A stretch of DNA of 64,000 bases from Paracentrotus lividus (GCA_940671915.1 CALNVZ010003432.1:10969965-11033964), one strand, 5' to 3'. Numbered from the stretch's first letter, positions 46,132-59,348 are shown. Notes: generated by a model not told the origin, from the letters alone. Made by a program: numbers and translations.

Positions 46132-47578
46132 CTACGACGACAGACAGGAAGACCAGAATATTATAATATCCATCACATAATCACTCCAATTGAAACTTGG
46201 AGTTCAATTATTAGTCAGAGCTAAACTGTCTTGCATATGAGAGCTTCCTCTTGAGCACGCCTCAAGGTATCACAAGATATGGAGACAACAAGTTCATTCA
46301 CGTTGAAACTGAAATGGATTAGTATTTCATGAAAGGCATTTAGGTAGTACACTTGTATCAATATGAAGGACTTTGGATATGGGAGTATCAGTTCCTAATG
46401 GATATGATTTTGAGCAATGAATATCCCATAAAGGCTTGATAATAAGAGTCAGGTGAATTGAAACTTTGTAATCATTCAAAATGCAAGGTTGATGTATTCA
46501 TTGATCATATCGGCAGTGATGATTGATGTCACATAAACGACAGCACTGTACATCTTTTCCATAGTATAGACTGTGTAGGCCCACATGTAAAAGTTCTCAA
46601 GATTAAAGATGAAAAATTAAATTCCTTGACAAAATCAACTCCAAGTTCACTTTAAACATTCCTCAATGGAATAATCCCTTCAAGGGCAAACTTCCATCCA
46701 TACATCCAAAAATTGAACTTCTTTTCAAAACCCTATAGCAACTTTATGAAAATGTTCACAGGTCCATCCCAATTTACAAAAAAAGGTCCTTCACTCCTCT
46801 GCAACACATCGAGTAGACTCTCCCGCATGGCCCCCACAACAATAGGGAACACCGGTGCGATCACTGATCTGCCCTTTTTCAGATTTCAAATAAAACCATT
46901 AGCCAGCAACTCGTTTATACAAACAGCCTCTCTGCAGAACACTGTTTGCCTTCAATTAAACGTCAACTAAAGTCTTAAAGTCTAAAAGTTAAAGTTCTCG
47001 TCATTGAAGTAATTTGTATTCTAAATTGAATCTCGTCTACGAATTATCTTCTCAAATCCTGATGGTCATTTGGTCCTCGTGGCTACAAAAATTGCACAAA
47101 TCTGCTTACATGTGCCCTTCCTGAACTTGCACTAGACCATATCAGTGGGTACAGATATACATTGTACCAGACAATAGGAATAGAGTTACATTGTACAAAA
47201 CAACCCAACCAGACACAAATAAAATCGGAAGGAATGCAGGCCTAGAAGTACATGTATATAAGCTCAGGAAGTTTGCTCGCATTTATTGTATTATCAAATT
47301 CCAAGGTCCAGACCTGACCTTGTGGGGAAAACCCTAAGTTTCTTGAAGATCTGTAATCACCCTTTTCCCTGGGACTTCCTCTACTATTCTCATTAATGTT
47401 TCATGAATCTAATTGATATGTGACTAACATTGTCTGCTTTCAAACAGGAAGTGCTAACTTGTTCGAAAGGCCATTAATTTCAAATTTAATTGGAAGAAAC
47501 CAAATAAAAAATGCTGTACTTTATGTAGACTCCTAAGAAACTACAAAACAAAAATTATACATGTATATAAACAGTATA

Positions 47579-47619
<41 letters not shown>

Positions 47620-48395
47620 AAGAGAGAGAGAGAAAGAGAGAGATCATGCTTTTAATTCAACTTTGATAGATTTATTAACAAATTTTTGGAGCGACCCGTC
47701 AAGAAGTGAACATTAACAAAGTTTAACATTGATGCAAAAATATGTTACCATGGATGCGCGGAGAACAAGAACACGTAAACGCGATACCACGGAATTAATT
47801 ACGTCAAAACACATGGAACTCTCTTTCAATATATGCCTACATCAAGAATTTATCTAAGTATCAATATAGTAATCATCTTTAATAGTTGATAATCAACACT
47901 CCCACTCTGTAATTAGGCAATATCAAAAGTACCACAAGTAACAATGAACAGTCGTAAATTGATATCTTCTCTCAACAATATTTACCACCCTCCCACATAC
48001 TGTACATATCACAAGGTAATTCTATTTTGATAAAATTGAAGCGCTGTTCAAATATTGAGTGCTGTTTAGTGGTTACATTATATGGTTTGTTACCCACTGT
48101 ACAAATAATTCAAGAGGTTTATGAATAGATTTTGAAAGGGTCCATACGTATATATGGAATTGTAAGCAATTATTGAAAATGCAAGTATACTATAATGAAA
48201 TCATTATAGTTTGGAATATTACCTACTGCTTGGAAAGGAGACATGACCAAATGAAAAATTGTAGAAGAAAAGGAGAGCAGAATATACACAATAAACTATA
48301 TTTAGCAATAACAACATATTAAAATCTATCTCTGAAAAACTTTGAAACAATCATTAAGACAAATTGTCTGATTTTTTTTATGTATGTGGAAACAT
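46132..48395. other. Likely intron; no exon seen
   Basis: AT-rich. Contains a (GA)n tract at 47583-47642. Between the candidate 5' exon at 48.57 kb and form A of the SH3BP2 start. Confidence 0.35.
47583..47642. repeat. (GA)n microsatellite
   Basis: Interrupted GA/GAAA tract of about 60 bp. Confidence 0.95.
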
Positions 48396-48531
48396 AGGCC
48401 GGTAAGGGTGACTTAAGTTAGTAGGCCTACTAAATATGTCACCCTATTGTTCGAGACAATAGAAAGCCTACTAAATATGTATTTAGTAGGCATATTAGTT
48501 CAGTCACCCTTCGAGAATATCGGCCATTGTC
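48396..48531. mobile_element. Small foldback MITE
   Basis: 'ggccggtaagggtgactta' near the left end pairs with 'cagtcacccttcgagaatat'. TTAGTAGGCCTACTAAATAT and GCCTACTAAATATGTATTTA are repeated internally. Confidence 0.65.
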
Positions 48532-48571
48532 TTTCTTGGATGGAATTCCCCTCAAACTCAATCCCACTTAC

Positions 48572-48880
48572 TTATGTTTTCAAGGCCTTCTCGTGAGTGG
48601 AGACATGATTCCGACGTCGTTCGCTGCAGAGGTTGAAGATGAAGGCTCGTCGGGAAGTTGATGCTGATCATCGACTCTCGTCCCGTTTTCCAAGCCATAA
48701 GAGTGTCGCCGTGGTGACCCCTCTCTCTGATGAAACTCTGTCTGGTTTAGAACCCTCTCTGTATTGGTCGCCAGAGGCGGTGGCGATGATGATAAAGACC
48801 CTAATCAGCCAATCCTTGTTGCTACATCACTGTAATTATGAAGATGGAGTTCAATTAAAATCAGTAGTTACAACAATTAC
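48572..48880 (-). promoter_or_regulatory. SH3BP2: Candidate 5' exon and promoter for SH3BP2
   Basis: The GC- and CpG-richest stretch near the 5' side of the gene (CGACGTCGTTCGC, GTCGCCGTGGTGACC). Read on the minus strand it ends in a consensus donor, ACATAA|GTAAGT. Best explained as an untranslated first exon spliced to 46131. A short upstream open frame is present in it. Transcript support is not visible from DNA. Confidence 0.35.
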
Positions 48881-49183
48881 ATGCTCATCACAGCTTTAAA
48901 TTTTGCCTACTGTAGCACAAGGAAATGTACATTTATGTTTCATTTTTTGTGACAACCCATTGCTCTGTAAATACAATATTCTGAAACATATGATAGAATC
49001 CATTATAATCAACCTTTAATATTGCTTGACAATGTATTATAAACATCATTTTCTACTACACAAACATAATGTAAACAAATGTAAACAAATCATTGTAACA
49101 AACAATCCTGGTATCAAATTATTAGACCACTTGTATGTAATTGCAGCTCCCATTATGTGGTTTAATTTTTTATTTCCAGGCTG

Positions 49184-49675
49184 TACAGTCTGTGTCAAAA
49201 AAAAATGGTACAGTCGGGAAAAAAAAATGGTACAGTCGGGGAAAAAAATCATTTAGGTAAGAAATCTTTTCATATAATGTGTTTGTGGTACCAAATTAAA
49301 GCCAAAAGATTTTTCTTGCTGATGCGCTTTGTCCTGTATAATTTGCTTTCGTAAAACAAAAGTTATGCTAAGTTTTGTGCGACGAGGAACAAATCGAAAT
49401 TACGCACTTCTATTGCTCTGGAGCGCTGAATTCACGGTCATTATGCGAAATCGTACACAAAGGCATGGGACGGCGTGCGAAAAATGGATTTTTCTTGATT
49501 GTAGAAAATTAGTCATATCTCAAAAAATACTGCACCAAATGTGATGAAAAAAATTGCAGAAGAAAGAGTGATGTTCCTGCTTTATGAAAATAACAAACAA
49601 TACCACGTTGATATTAACCTTCACACTATAAAAAAATGTTGTCCAACTGTACCATTTTATTTGACACAGACTGTA
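49184..49675. mobile_element. Tc1/mariner-like MITE, copy 2
   Basis: TA-flanked ends CAGTCTGTGTCAAA and TTTGACACAGACTG. Aligns with 3843-4290; this copy is longer by a segment near 49400 (TTGCTCTGGAGCGCTGAATT). The phrase AATGGTACAGTCGGG is doubled at 49204-49240. Confidence 0.82.
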
Positions 49676-50230
49676 TTTTTTATAAAATTGACAATAACAC
49701 ATTTTCCAATTCAGGCAAGCTGTTTTTCAATATTTTTTTTCACTGATGTATATGACATCCGTCTAAATCTTGGAATTACTTTAAATGCAAAATGTTCTCC
49801 TGTATTATCTATCACATTATAGAAACCCATAAAAAAGTGATACTGTACAAATACGTCATAACATCTTCAATTCATAAATTTCATCTTAATTCACAAATTG
49901 CTTCCCATTATATTTCTCTTACAACATGAATGAAAAAAAAAAAAAAATCATTTTTTATAAAATTGACAATAACACATTTTCCAATTCAGGCAAGCTGTTT
50001 TTCAATATTTTTTTTCACTGATGTATATGACATCCGTCTAAATCTTGGAATTACTTTAAATGCAAAATGTTCTCCTGTATTATCTATCACATTTATAACA
50101 GAAACCCATATAAAAGTGATACTGTACAAATACATCATAACATCTTCATCTTCAATTCATAAATTTCATCTTAATTCACAAATTGCTTCCCATTATATTT
50201 CTCTTACACATGAATGAAAAAAAAAAATCA
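49676..50230. repeat. Tandem duplication, about 270 bp unit
   Basis: 'ttttataaaattgacaataa' through 'tcccattatatttctcttac' occurs at 49678-49925 and again at 49952-50210, nearly identical. The first copy abuts the MITE end at 49675. Confidence 0.92.
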
Positions 50231-50687
50231 TAATACCTTTTTTATTGAAAACCCATCCAAGAGCTATCCTGCACCAAGAATTGTGGTTCACGGCTGAAAA
50301 TAAGCATCTTCACTGGGAAAAAAAAAAGAAATAGAATTTATTAATTCAAATATTCATGACATTTATTAGATTATACAGCCAGGCTTGAACACTACATGCA
50401 CGTAGAAGGAAAAAAAAATTGTCATATTGTATTGTAACCAACATATTTGTCAGATTTAAAGACCTGTACATGTACCCTTATTTTATGAAATACAGATTAT
50501 TCTGAAAAGAATCAAATTTCAGCAAGAAAATAGATTTTTAAAGGATTTATTAGCACAACAAAGAAGAGGACTTGAATGGATTTTTGAAATCCTATTCAAA
50601 CTTGGATCAGGGCATGGCCTCATGCTGAAAAGAAAATAATCATAAGTCCAAAGTCCATGTACAACTGGTAGTTTAACAATAACATTG

Positions 50688-51300
50688 TACATAATGTATG
50701 TAGGCAACAAAGGAAAGCATTTTTGTGAATTTCTGTAAAGTTTTGGGTTATATATTTAGAATTTCAAAAATGAGGATTTTGTTACTTTAAAATATAATAT
50801 ACAGGTATCAACATGAGTTGTACATTTGAAAATACCAATCTGAAAGTATCATAAAATGTTGTCATATCTATTCTGGTTTTTTAAAAACCAGTACTGAAAA
50901 GCTGAGCCAGTGTTTAAAAACGATTTCGAAGGATCACTTCTTGAAACAGTCTTTTCAATTTCTCTTCTGGAAAAAATAGATACTAAAAATTTTACATACA
51001 ATGTAATGTATGTAGGCAACAAAGGAAAGCATTTTGGTGAATTTCTGTAAAGTTTTGGGTTATATATTGAGAATTTCTAAAATGAGAATTTTGTTACTTG
51101 AAAATATAATATATCAACATGAGTTGTACATTTGAAAATACCAATCTGAAAGTATCATAAAATGTTGTCATATGTAATGCGGTTTTTTAAAAACCAGTAC
51201 TGAAAAACTGAGCCAGTGTTTAAAAACGACTTCGAAGGATCTCTTTTTGAAACAGCCATTTCAATTTCTCTACTGGAAAAAATAGATACTAAAAATTCTT
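50688..51300. repeat. Tandem duplication, about 310 bp unit
   Basis: 'aatgtatgtaggcaacaaag' to 'aaaaaatagatactaaaaat' is present at about 50694-50990 and 51004-51297, with few differences. Each unit includes an inverted 'ggttttttaaaaacc'. Confidence 0.92.
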
Positions 51301-53209
51301 CTTTTTTTGGGGGGGGGGGTTCAATGCTTTTTAGTTGCTCTAGAACCATCACATCTTGACTTGGATTTTTTATTTTTTTAAAATTTTTTTAATAACATGC
51401 TCACAATGTTCAAACTTGGATTGTGGCAGGAAGGAAAATAATGTCAAGTCTAAAGTGCAATTGGTATAATTTTCATTTGAAATAGACTATAGGATGATTG
51501 CTCAAATTGTGACTTCTCCCAGGGTTAGCCATCCCACCACACTTTAGGAATATGATAATGTATAAAATAATATATAAAGCAAATTTTATAATGTCGCATA
51601 TCTTAGTTTTTGCACCAGCATTCAAAATAGAATTTAAGAATAATAAACATTACGAAAATCGATCAACTTGGCAATGTCCCCATTTGTTGCGTGTATTACA
51701 CATTTCGCCACCTATCAATAAGTGCGTGCAATGCCACGAGGCATTCTCAACCTCGTTCGGTTTTATTCGTTAGTCGTCTGAAAATATTCCATTTCGAAGG
51801 CACCGAGTGATCAGGATTCCGGTTAATATGCTTATAAAAACAATAATCATGTACACATGAAGGGTCAAAATGACAACGACAGCAGAGCTGTATCAACACA
51901 TTATTAATCTTCCGATGTCCAATCATGATGTGTTGATAACTCTGTTGTCATTGTCAAATTTAAGCCTTCAAGTGTACATGATTATTGCTTTTATATTTCT
52001 CTCCCCACCCCCTATGTCTCTCTCTCTCTCTCTCTCTCCCCCCCCCCCCCCCCCCACGATGGCTAGGAGGATTGGAAGGGGAAGAGGTGGTACATGATGA
52101 GCATTTAGTTGCATGTTTTCCATATCTTGTAGATAATAGAAAATTAAATCTATTTGAATATGTTTTGTGTTGTAGTTAATTGTTTTGGAGAAAACTGCAA
52201 TATTTTCTTAATCATCAAATAGCAAAAGGAATCAAGTTTTGTACGTTACTCATCAAAACCATGATACCGACTGCCTAACCTGTCTGTACAAAGCAAGAAT
52301 GGAGTGCAAAATGAAATTTTAGCCTACATGAGGGGCACATAGAGTTAGATACTAATTAAAAATGACTTATGCCACTTGTTTCCAGTTGCCATTAAAAGAC
52401 AGCAGTGGTTGTGTTTCAACCATTTGTTTAAATTTGTAGTTCTGGAATGAATACAATGATTACATTTCTCTTCTTTCTTTATAATAGGGAGAAAATAAAT
52501 TGAGGGAGTAGTAATTTCGTTGAAAAATGCCAGACCCAAGCCCGCACCTGTTTTCTTGCAACAAAATTGATTCAGTTGTGTTCCGATTCATTACTCTTTC
52601 ATTAGCAATAGTGATTCGAACTTAGGTTGTGGTTCTCTCAAATCATTGATAATGTTTGGTTACTAGTTATTACTGGATATTTCCTGATGTTGGGACATAT
52701 TTTGAAAAGTTTAGGTAAAGAATCCACGATTATGATTGTATAAAACTAATTTGGGGCCCCAATAATCCTGTCTCAACAATCACTTTCATTTTTTCACTGG
52801 GAATCAAAGATGTCGAGGTTTGATCTCGTTTGTTTACATACCGTACGCAACTATCGCTAGGGGGTAAAGAAATGTGAATTGTTTTGAACGAGGCCGCATA
52901 GATCAATATGACAGGTACATGCCGTGCATTTGCTTTTAATATATGTAAACACACAGTTAATGCCGGCCTTTTCCAGTTGATTCAGCCGAGTCAGATTGGA
53001 GTGAGCGGTGATATTTAAAAAAAAAAATTTTCTAGCTGTATTGCAAATTAGAAGATGCGCGACATATCGCATTGATGTTGCCCTGTTTTAAAACGGATTT
53101 TCATATGACAGGAGCGTGGTGGATTTTTCAACCCCGCGGAAATGGAAAACTAGCGACATTATCGGGAACCATCCCATAGTCTAAAAGAAGTTAATACATT
53201 TATCACATC
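51301..53209. other. No gene seen
   Basis: Contains a CT/C tract at 52017-52056 and GC-richer patches at 51650-51790 and 52830-53160 without credible exons. Confidence 0.4.
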
Positions 53210-53819
53210 TTAAAGAACTCCTCCGGGCTGGAGTTTTGCATTATTAGAAAAATAAAGTAAAATATAAAAAGCACAACACTGAAAATTTCATCAAAATCGG
53301 ATAAGAAATAGCAAAGTTATGAATTTTCTTAGGTATTGAAATTTTGGGGGGAAACAGTTCTTGCCATATTCAAATTGGCAAACTGATGTCTCAGTCCCCC
53401 TACTTTCTATGTATTTTATTGTATGAAATACCAATTATCAAGATTTTCTGCCCCAAGGACATAAAAACAGGGATTAATCCTTGTGGAATGTTCAAGGTCA
53501 CAAGGGCTTTTACTTATTTCAGTATGAGGGATAGATTTTCTGCATACAAAATATATGAAAAAAATGAGATAAATAGGATATAATAAAATACACAAGAAGT
53601 ACGGGGACTGTGACATCATCAGTTTGCTCATTTGAATATTGAATATTCAAATGAGACAATGAGACAATGCCAGGAACTGTTTTACAAAAAAACATTCAAT
53701 ACCTAAAAAATGCATAACTTATTTTTCATCAGATTTTAATGAAGTTTTCTGTGTTGTGCTTGTTAAATTTTACTTTACTTTACAAAACTTTTTAATTTTA
53801 GCCCGGAGTTCTCCTTTAA
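53210..53819. mobile_element. Palindromic MITE of TTAAAG...CTTTAA type, copy 2
   Basis: Ends TTAAAGAACTCCTCCGGG and CCCGGAGTTCTCCTTTAA. Aligns with 36483-37095 over its length, including CAGTCCCCCTACTTTCT and GGGGACTGTGACATCATC. Confidence 0.88.
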
Positions 53820-54337
53820 TGTCTGTGGAAAGGCGTAAGGAAATTAACTATTGTTTCCCTGTTTCCCGTACCCGCATTTTTGCATTTACTTCATGAGTTA
53901 TTATTAACTTAACAGTAGCAAAAATTCACATTCTCTTTAATTCCAGTGCAATATGATTAAAAAAGCAACACTGCTGCTTGTAATGCATCTGTAGATTTTT
54001 TTTCTTCACATTTTGAACATTATTTTAAAGAATAAACGAGAAAAATCTACTTTGTCATATTTTAAAAAATACTTTATAATACTTATTTGGCAGGCAAATG
54101 GTTAATACATCTTCTATCTCTCTGCAATCTCTGCAAATAAATAAGTTATAAGTACTGTTGCAAGATGGATTCAAGTCATATAGCACTTTTAACAGGTGAA
54201 TTAATATGTTGTAACCGGGGATACCTGGAATACAAAAGGCGTGATCTGATCGTACGGTACCTGCCTGCCTTCGTAAGTTGTCATGGTAGAGATTGGAAGA
54301 CGATTTAAGAAATTCATCTCTTTTTTTTTTTACGAAC

Positions 54338-54686
54338 TAGCAACCTTGTATAGCATCACCTCAAGTCCTCAACTACTCGATTCTGCCCTGATTCCTAACC
54401 CACAATGCAACATCATAATAGTGTAGTCTTATAATTCAGGCCCATTTGAATGAAAACACACACAAACTTTTTTCACTACTTAATGAATTCACACCATGAT
54501 AATTATTTTGCCAAGTATCAAAACACATACTTTTCCCCTCAAAACATTTTAGTTTCCCAATACAAATTATATTGTAGGTTAATCTACATCATTTTGTTAA
54601 TAGTTTCCTCAAAGGGTATACTTTAAGATTAGCTATTTATAACACACAGTCAATGAGAGATTTGCTCAGTTCGCTCTCGCTTTAAA
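54338..54686. repeat. Dispersed repeat, copy 2 (about 350 bp)
   Basis: Second copy of 19318-19656, roughly 90 percent alike by eye, same orientation. Confidence 0.7.
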
Positions 54687-54777
54687 TAGAAAAGTTTTGA
54701 CAAAAGAGAATAGGTAAGGATGGTATTCTAGTTCATATGGCCCTGTTTCATCATGCTTTGATTTACGCAGTCATGTA

Positions 54778-55143
54778 AGGCCAAAAAAAAAAATTGTTTG
54801 GTTGTCCTCGACCGACCGACCCTCTGAAAACGGCCCGACCCGACCAACCTTTTTTTTTTTTTCACCCAAACGCCGAAAATACACAGCTCATATTATATTG
54901 TATATATTTTTCATAAAACAGTATTATAACACGTGTTATTTTTCCATGCAGTCCCATTTTACATAACTCAATAAAACGTAAAAGTGATCTAAAAAATGGA
55001 AGTCATTCGTTTCTTTGTTTTTCTTTGTTTTTCAATGGGAGGAAAAAAAAAAAAAAAAAAAAAAACCCCCGACCGACCGACCCATTTTTTGAAAAAAAGG
55101 CATTCATTGGACAACCAAACAATTTTTTTTTTTTGGCCTAATT
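54778..55143. mobile_element. MITE with GGCCAAAAAA and CGACCGACCGACC ends
   Basis: Left: TAAGGCCA, A-run, TTGTTTGGTTGTCC, then CGACCGACCGACCC. Right: the reverse complement in the same order, ending TGGCCTAA. The centre is AT-rich. Non-coding. Confidence 0.85.
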
Positions 55144-55689
55144 AAGAGAATGGACATTTAAACTTTCAGTATTCACATTCAATAATGGCACTGTAAGCAC
55201 TCTCATCCATCTATACATACATCTATCTTAGTGTATAAGTAGTATTTTCGCAGTGCTTTTATTTTTCACGAATTTCGCGATTCTTCCATGTAATGCTAAA
55301 TTATCCACTCGCAAATTTCCCAAACCAGTCCAAAATTATGAAAATAAGTTATATCTGCATGCAAAAATATTGGATTAAACACAGTATCACAACTCATGAT
55401 GTACTTGGTGTCAGAATACTGTATAATTTTTTTTGTATGATGGGGTTTAATTCTGGGGTGTTCAGCCAGGGTCAAGGTCAGGGTCATGGTCAGATTTCAC
55501 ATTGGTATGTAGATCTATGTAGATCTATGTCATTTTGGATATATCATATGTCAACAAAAATCATTCTAATGAAAACTGACAATGACAAAAAGAAATTCCC
55601 AAATTAGAGCTTCGACTATTCTTTAGAGTTGGATACTAGTAGGCCTCGTTATTCCTATTTAGTCAAGTACAATGAATGTAAGTCTAGCA

Positions 55690-57159
55690 TTAAAGGGGAA
55701 GTTCACCCTGGAATTTGTATGGTTTTAAAAAATGCAAAAAAAAGAAAAAAAAATATTAGTAAAAGTTTGAAGAAAATCTACCAAAAAATAGCGAAGTTAT
55801 GAATATGTAAAGTTTTGATTCTGTGACGTCACGTGCGAGCAGCTCCCCCATGTGTTGTGTATGTAAATTCCATAAATAGAGTAAAACCACCAAATACCGG
55901 ACACTTAAGCATTTTTGGATTCTAAAAAAAATTGCAATCGCCGAATTATATAAAACTCATATGTATTTGGTAGTACAAACGTTCAATAATAATATTATTA
56001 AAAACAGAATTGATAAAAAATGTGGTAAACATTAATTATTTGCTTTCTACTGAGAGCTTGTTTTTTTCTAAATATCGGATGCGCTCGTTAAATATCGGAT
56101 ATATTCGGCGATTCGCCGCGATCGATTTTGGCAGTCAAAATCACGCTCGAAACAACATGAAATAATTGCTTGATTGTTGAAACAGCAACTTATTTCTATC
56201 GCGCAAATGCCGTTTTTATAAATTACAAAAAAAAAAAACATAAAAGAATCGGTAAATAATAATTATTTACTTACCAAAAGAACCTCTTCCGTCTCTAAAT
56301 ATCCGATGTGTTTGATGAGCTCAATGCGCCTGCGCTCTAAAAAAGCCAGCGCATGCGCGATGTACAGCACGCATTTCCCATTGACTCTCCACCGATGTCC
56401 GATATGAGGCAAGTGGCTATTTTTAGAAGGGTCTGAAAAATTCCATCAGGTAGCTCCCGCCGGTATCGATTGCACTTTTTTTTTGCGATACAGCGAACAT
56501 GTGACATCTCAGCTGTTTATTTCCAGCAAGGATCGTATCTCCCGTTCGGAATTTCTTTTTGGTCGTCGATCTTTTGGAGTCCAAACTTAACCTGGGTCAT
56601 AAGGATTTCTGGAAATCACAATTATGGATTTTACCCCTGGATTTTACCCCTGGAATATTTTTTTTGAGCTTCAACCTGACTCTACTGTGTTTGCAGTGCA
56701 ATAGAAGGTAAGTCCATCTATCATATGCATGCAAGTCACCCTCCCGTGCTGGGCTCATTAGCTGTCTGGGGGGAGTTGAAGACCAATTTGTCCGATATTT
56801 AACAACGTCCGATATTTGGTGGTTTTACTCTATGTCTTTTTTCATGGTTCTTGATAAACATGATAAAGGAATGGGTCAATTTGATAGAGGCATGTATATG
56901 AACATATGTACTTTGATGATATATCGACCGCACAGATGACATAATTAATTTTCTTTTGAAAAAAATGACACTTTATTGAATTTACACTACATAACACATA
57001 GGAGAACTGCTCGCACGTGACGTCACAGAATCAAAACTTTGAATATTCATAACTTCATTATTTGTTGGTCGATTTTCTCCAAACCTTCACTCATATTTTT
57101 CTTCTATTTTCCTGCATTTTCTAAAACCAATTTAAACCCAGGGTGAACTTCCCCTTTAA
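55690..57159. mobile_element. Palindromic MITE carrying a nested insertion
   Basis: Ends TTAAAGGGGAAGTTCACCC and GGGTGAACTTCCCCTTTAA. Arms carry 'ttttgattctgtgacgtcac' and 'gtgacgtcacagaatcaaaa', then GTGCGAGCAGCTC and its complement. Interrupted at 55877-56832 by another element. A copy without the insertion is at 58552-59036. Confidence 0.9.
55877..56832. mobile_element. Nested TIR element, GAGTAAAACC ends
   Basis: Ends GAGTAAAACCACCAAATA and TATTTGGTGGTTTTACTC, flanked by TA. The TCCGATAT/ATATCGGA motif occurs about seven times (near 55897, 56073, 56093, 56300, 56398, 56791, 56808). A GC-richer core at 56320-56400 includes GCGCATGCGC, an NRF1-like palindrome. Not palindromic overall; no transposase frame seen. 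Confidence 0.82.
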
Positions 57160-58551
57160 ACATTTTCTAAACTCAAGTCAAAGCAGAAACAGTACGAATG
57201 TGTGCATGGATGGTCAGCTCAGACAGACTTAGCTTAGAACAGGGCAATCGACAACAACGGCGAGAGCTGACCGCCCAATCCGAGTCTAGGCGTCACCCGT
57301 AAATTGCACCACTCGTGGACGCATCATCTTTTCTGCTCGTGCGATTATTCTGTGTGATGCATTTTTTGTTTTCTCTTTAAAGTCAAATAAATGTTATTGA
57401 TTTGTAGTGTAAAATGATACCTTATCAATGAGCAAACACATGAGGAACTTACCGAACAAATAAAAGCTGAACTTCGAACACCATGCCAATGATTGCAAAT
57501 AAAAATGTCCCGTATAGAGATTTCGCTCATTTGGATTTTACAAACATCCCCAAACGTCAGTGTAACAAACGGTAGTCTAAATATGGTAACCGTAAAATGT
57601 ATCAAACTTTTATCTCTTACAAAATATATCATCAAATGACATAAATAATGATAGAATTTACAAATATATACATATTGTATGAAGTTAGATAATTAAAGGT
57701 CGATGGAGGATTCGATTTTTAAAACTGAAGAAAAGAATAATCATAATTTTCTGGAATGAGTCTGGATATCATATACTAGACTAATCAAACGGTTTAGGGG
57801 AATCCCCTCTAGATAGCTCTGCATGCAACATCCGCGCGATAAACAGTTTGAGCAGAGTATCGATGAGCACGGAGCTAGGTCCCGAAGCGAGGTATCACAA
57901 ATGACCAGTGCTATGTAACTTATAGAATGAATTACGATCAATTTTATTGCAAATGTGAAACAACCATTCTATTTAGTTCACAGTGAGACTTTATGCAAGA
58001 AGTCCATGCAACAAGGATCCTGACTGGTTATTGATTTGTTACAGACACCTGTATATGATTTTTTTTTCTTTTCTGTATTTGTTTGTTTTCATTAGTTATT
58101 ATTTAGTATTCTGAAATGCAAATGACCATTCCAAGATTCATTGCAGAGTGAAAAATGATGATGGATCTAGTAGCGATTAAGGATTTCACAAAAGGGGGTG
58201 GAGGCCAAAAATAGGACTTTCAGATTTTTGTACAATCATTTTTTTTTTTTATAATGTCACGCCTGCATGGACAAACCAATAACGAATGACTAGAAGCATA
58301 CTATGTCGGTTCTAGGACTGTTCACGCGCGGATCCAGGGGTGCTGAGGGCCCGTCCCCCCCCCCCCAGCAGAAAAAAAAAAAAAAAAACGCAGTAAAATA
58401 AGACGAGCGGGCCGCTTGACCCCTAACCTTACCCCTATGGCTGATACATGATGACCTATTTGGTGCCCGAAGGCCAAAAAATAATCAACATGCAACGCAG
58501 ACTACGTTGCATGCACATGCCCCCGTAGCCTACGACGAGTTGTGACCGCCG
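57160..58551. other. No firm gene; CpG patch
   Basis: GC-richer sequence at 57240-57350. On the minus strand an ATG at 57484 opens MVFEVQLLFV before CG|GTAAGT, too short to call. A G/C-run fragment with GCGGATCCAGGGGTGCTGAG at 58330-58390 is another hAT-like piece. Confidence 0.35.
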
Positions 58552-59036
58552 CAGTTCACCCTGGAATTTTATTGGTCTTAAAAAATGAAAAAAAATAATA
58601 GAAAAATATTAGTGAAAGTTTGAAGAAAATCGACCAAAGCGAATTATGAATATGTAAAGTTTTGATTCTGTGACGTCACGTGCGAGCAGCTCTCCCATTG
58701 TTGTGTATGTCAATTCCATAAATTTGTCTTTTTGTCATGGTCTTTGATAAAGGAATGGGTCAATTTGATATAGTCAGGTATATGCACATATGTTTGATGG
58801 TATATCGACCGCACAGGTGACATAATTATTTTCTCTGAAAAAAATGACATTTTATGGAATTTACACTACATAACACATAGGAGATCTGCTCGCATGTGAC
58901 GTCACAGAATCAAAACTTTGAATATTTCATAACTTCATCATATTTTGGTCGTTTTCCCCAAACCTTCACTCATATTTTTTCTTTCTTTTTCTGTATTTTT
59001 TAAGACCAATAAAATTCCAGGGTGAACTTCCCTTTA
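58552..59036. mobile_element. Uninterrupted copy of the 55.7 kb MITE
   Basis: GTTCACCCTGGAATTTTATT to CCAGGGTGAACTTCCCTTTAA. The left end lacks the outer TTAAAGGGGA. Reads 'ccataaatttgtctttttgt' across the place where the 55.7 kb copy holds its insertion. Confidence 0.85.
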
Positions 59037-59348
59037 AGGTTGAACAAAGGGTATAATTCAGGCGTTTCTTTATTATTATTTATTCTTAATTTTATTTTTT
59101 ACATAATATATGCAAATGACTGTTTAGAGGATACCAAAATAGTCGTTGTATACTGACAACAAAGTGCCCATGTATATTCTTCTAGTTAACCCTTGTTGTT
59201 TACCTCTATTTATTTTACAATTAATATTAACAGCATACAAGAAGAAAGAATAAGAAATGGTAGACCTACCGGAGTTTTGATGAAAAAGAAGGTGCAAATA
59301 GGCCTACTAGATTTGTTCACTATTTTATGTCAGCACAAGTCATGTTAA

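Noticed and set aside
45974-46180. Plus-strand proline-rich frame (PLPHPPGPGLNNSPAP)
   Set aside because: Has a fair acceptor but no donor at its end and no partner exon; the minus-strand reading fits SH3BP2 phase. Not fully excluded.
57453-57484. Minus-strand ATG plus donor encoding MVFEVQLLFV
   Set aside because: Ten codons only, no partner exon; the donor match could be chance.
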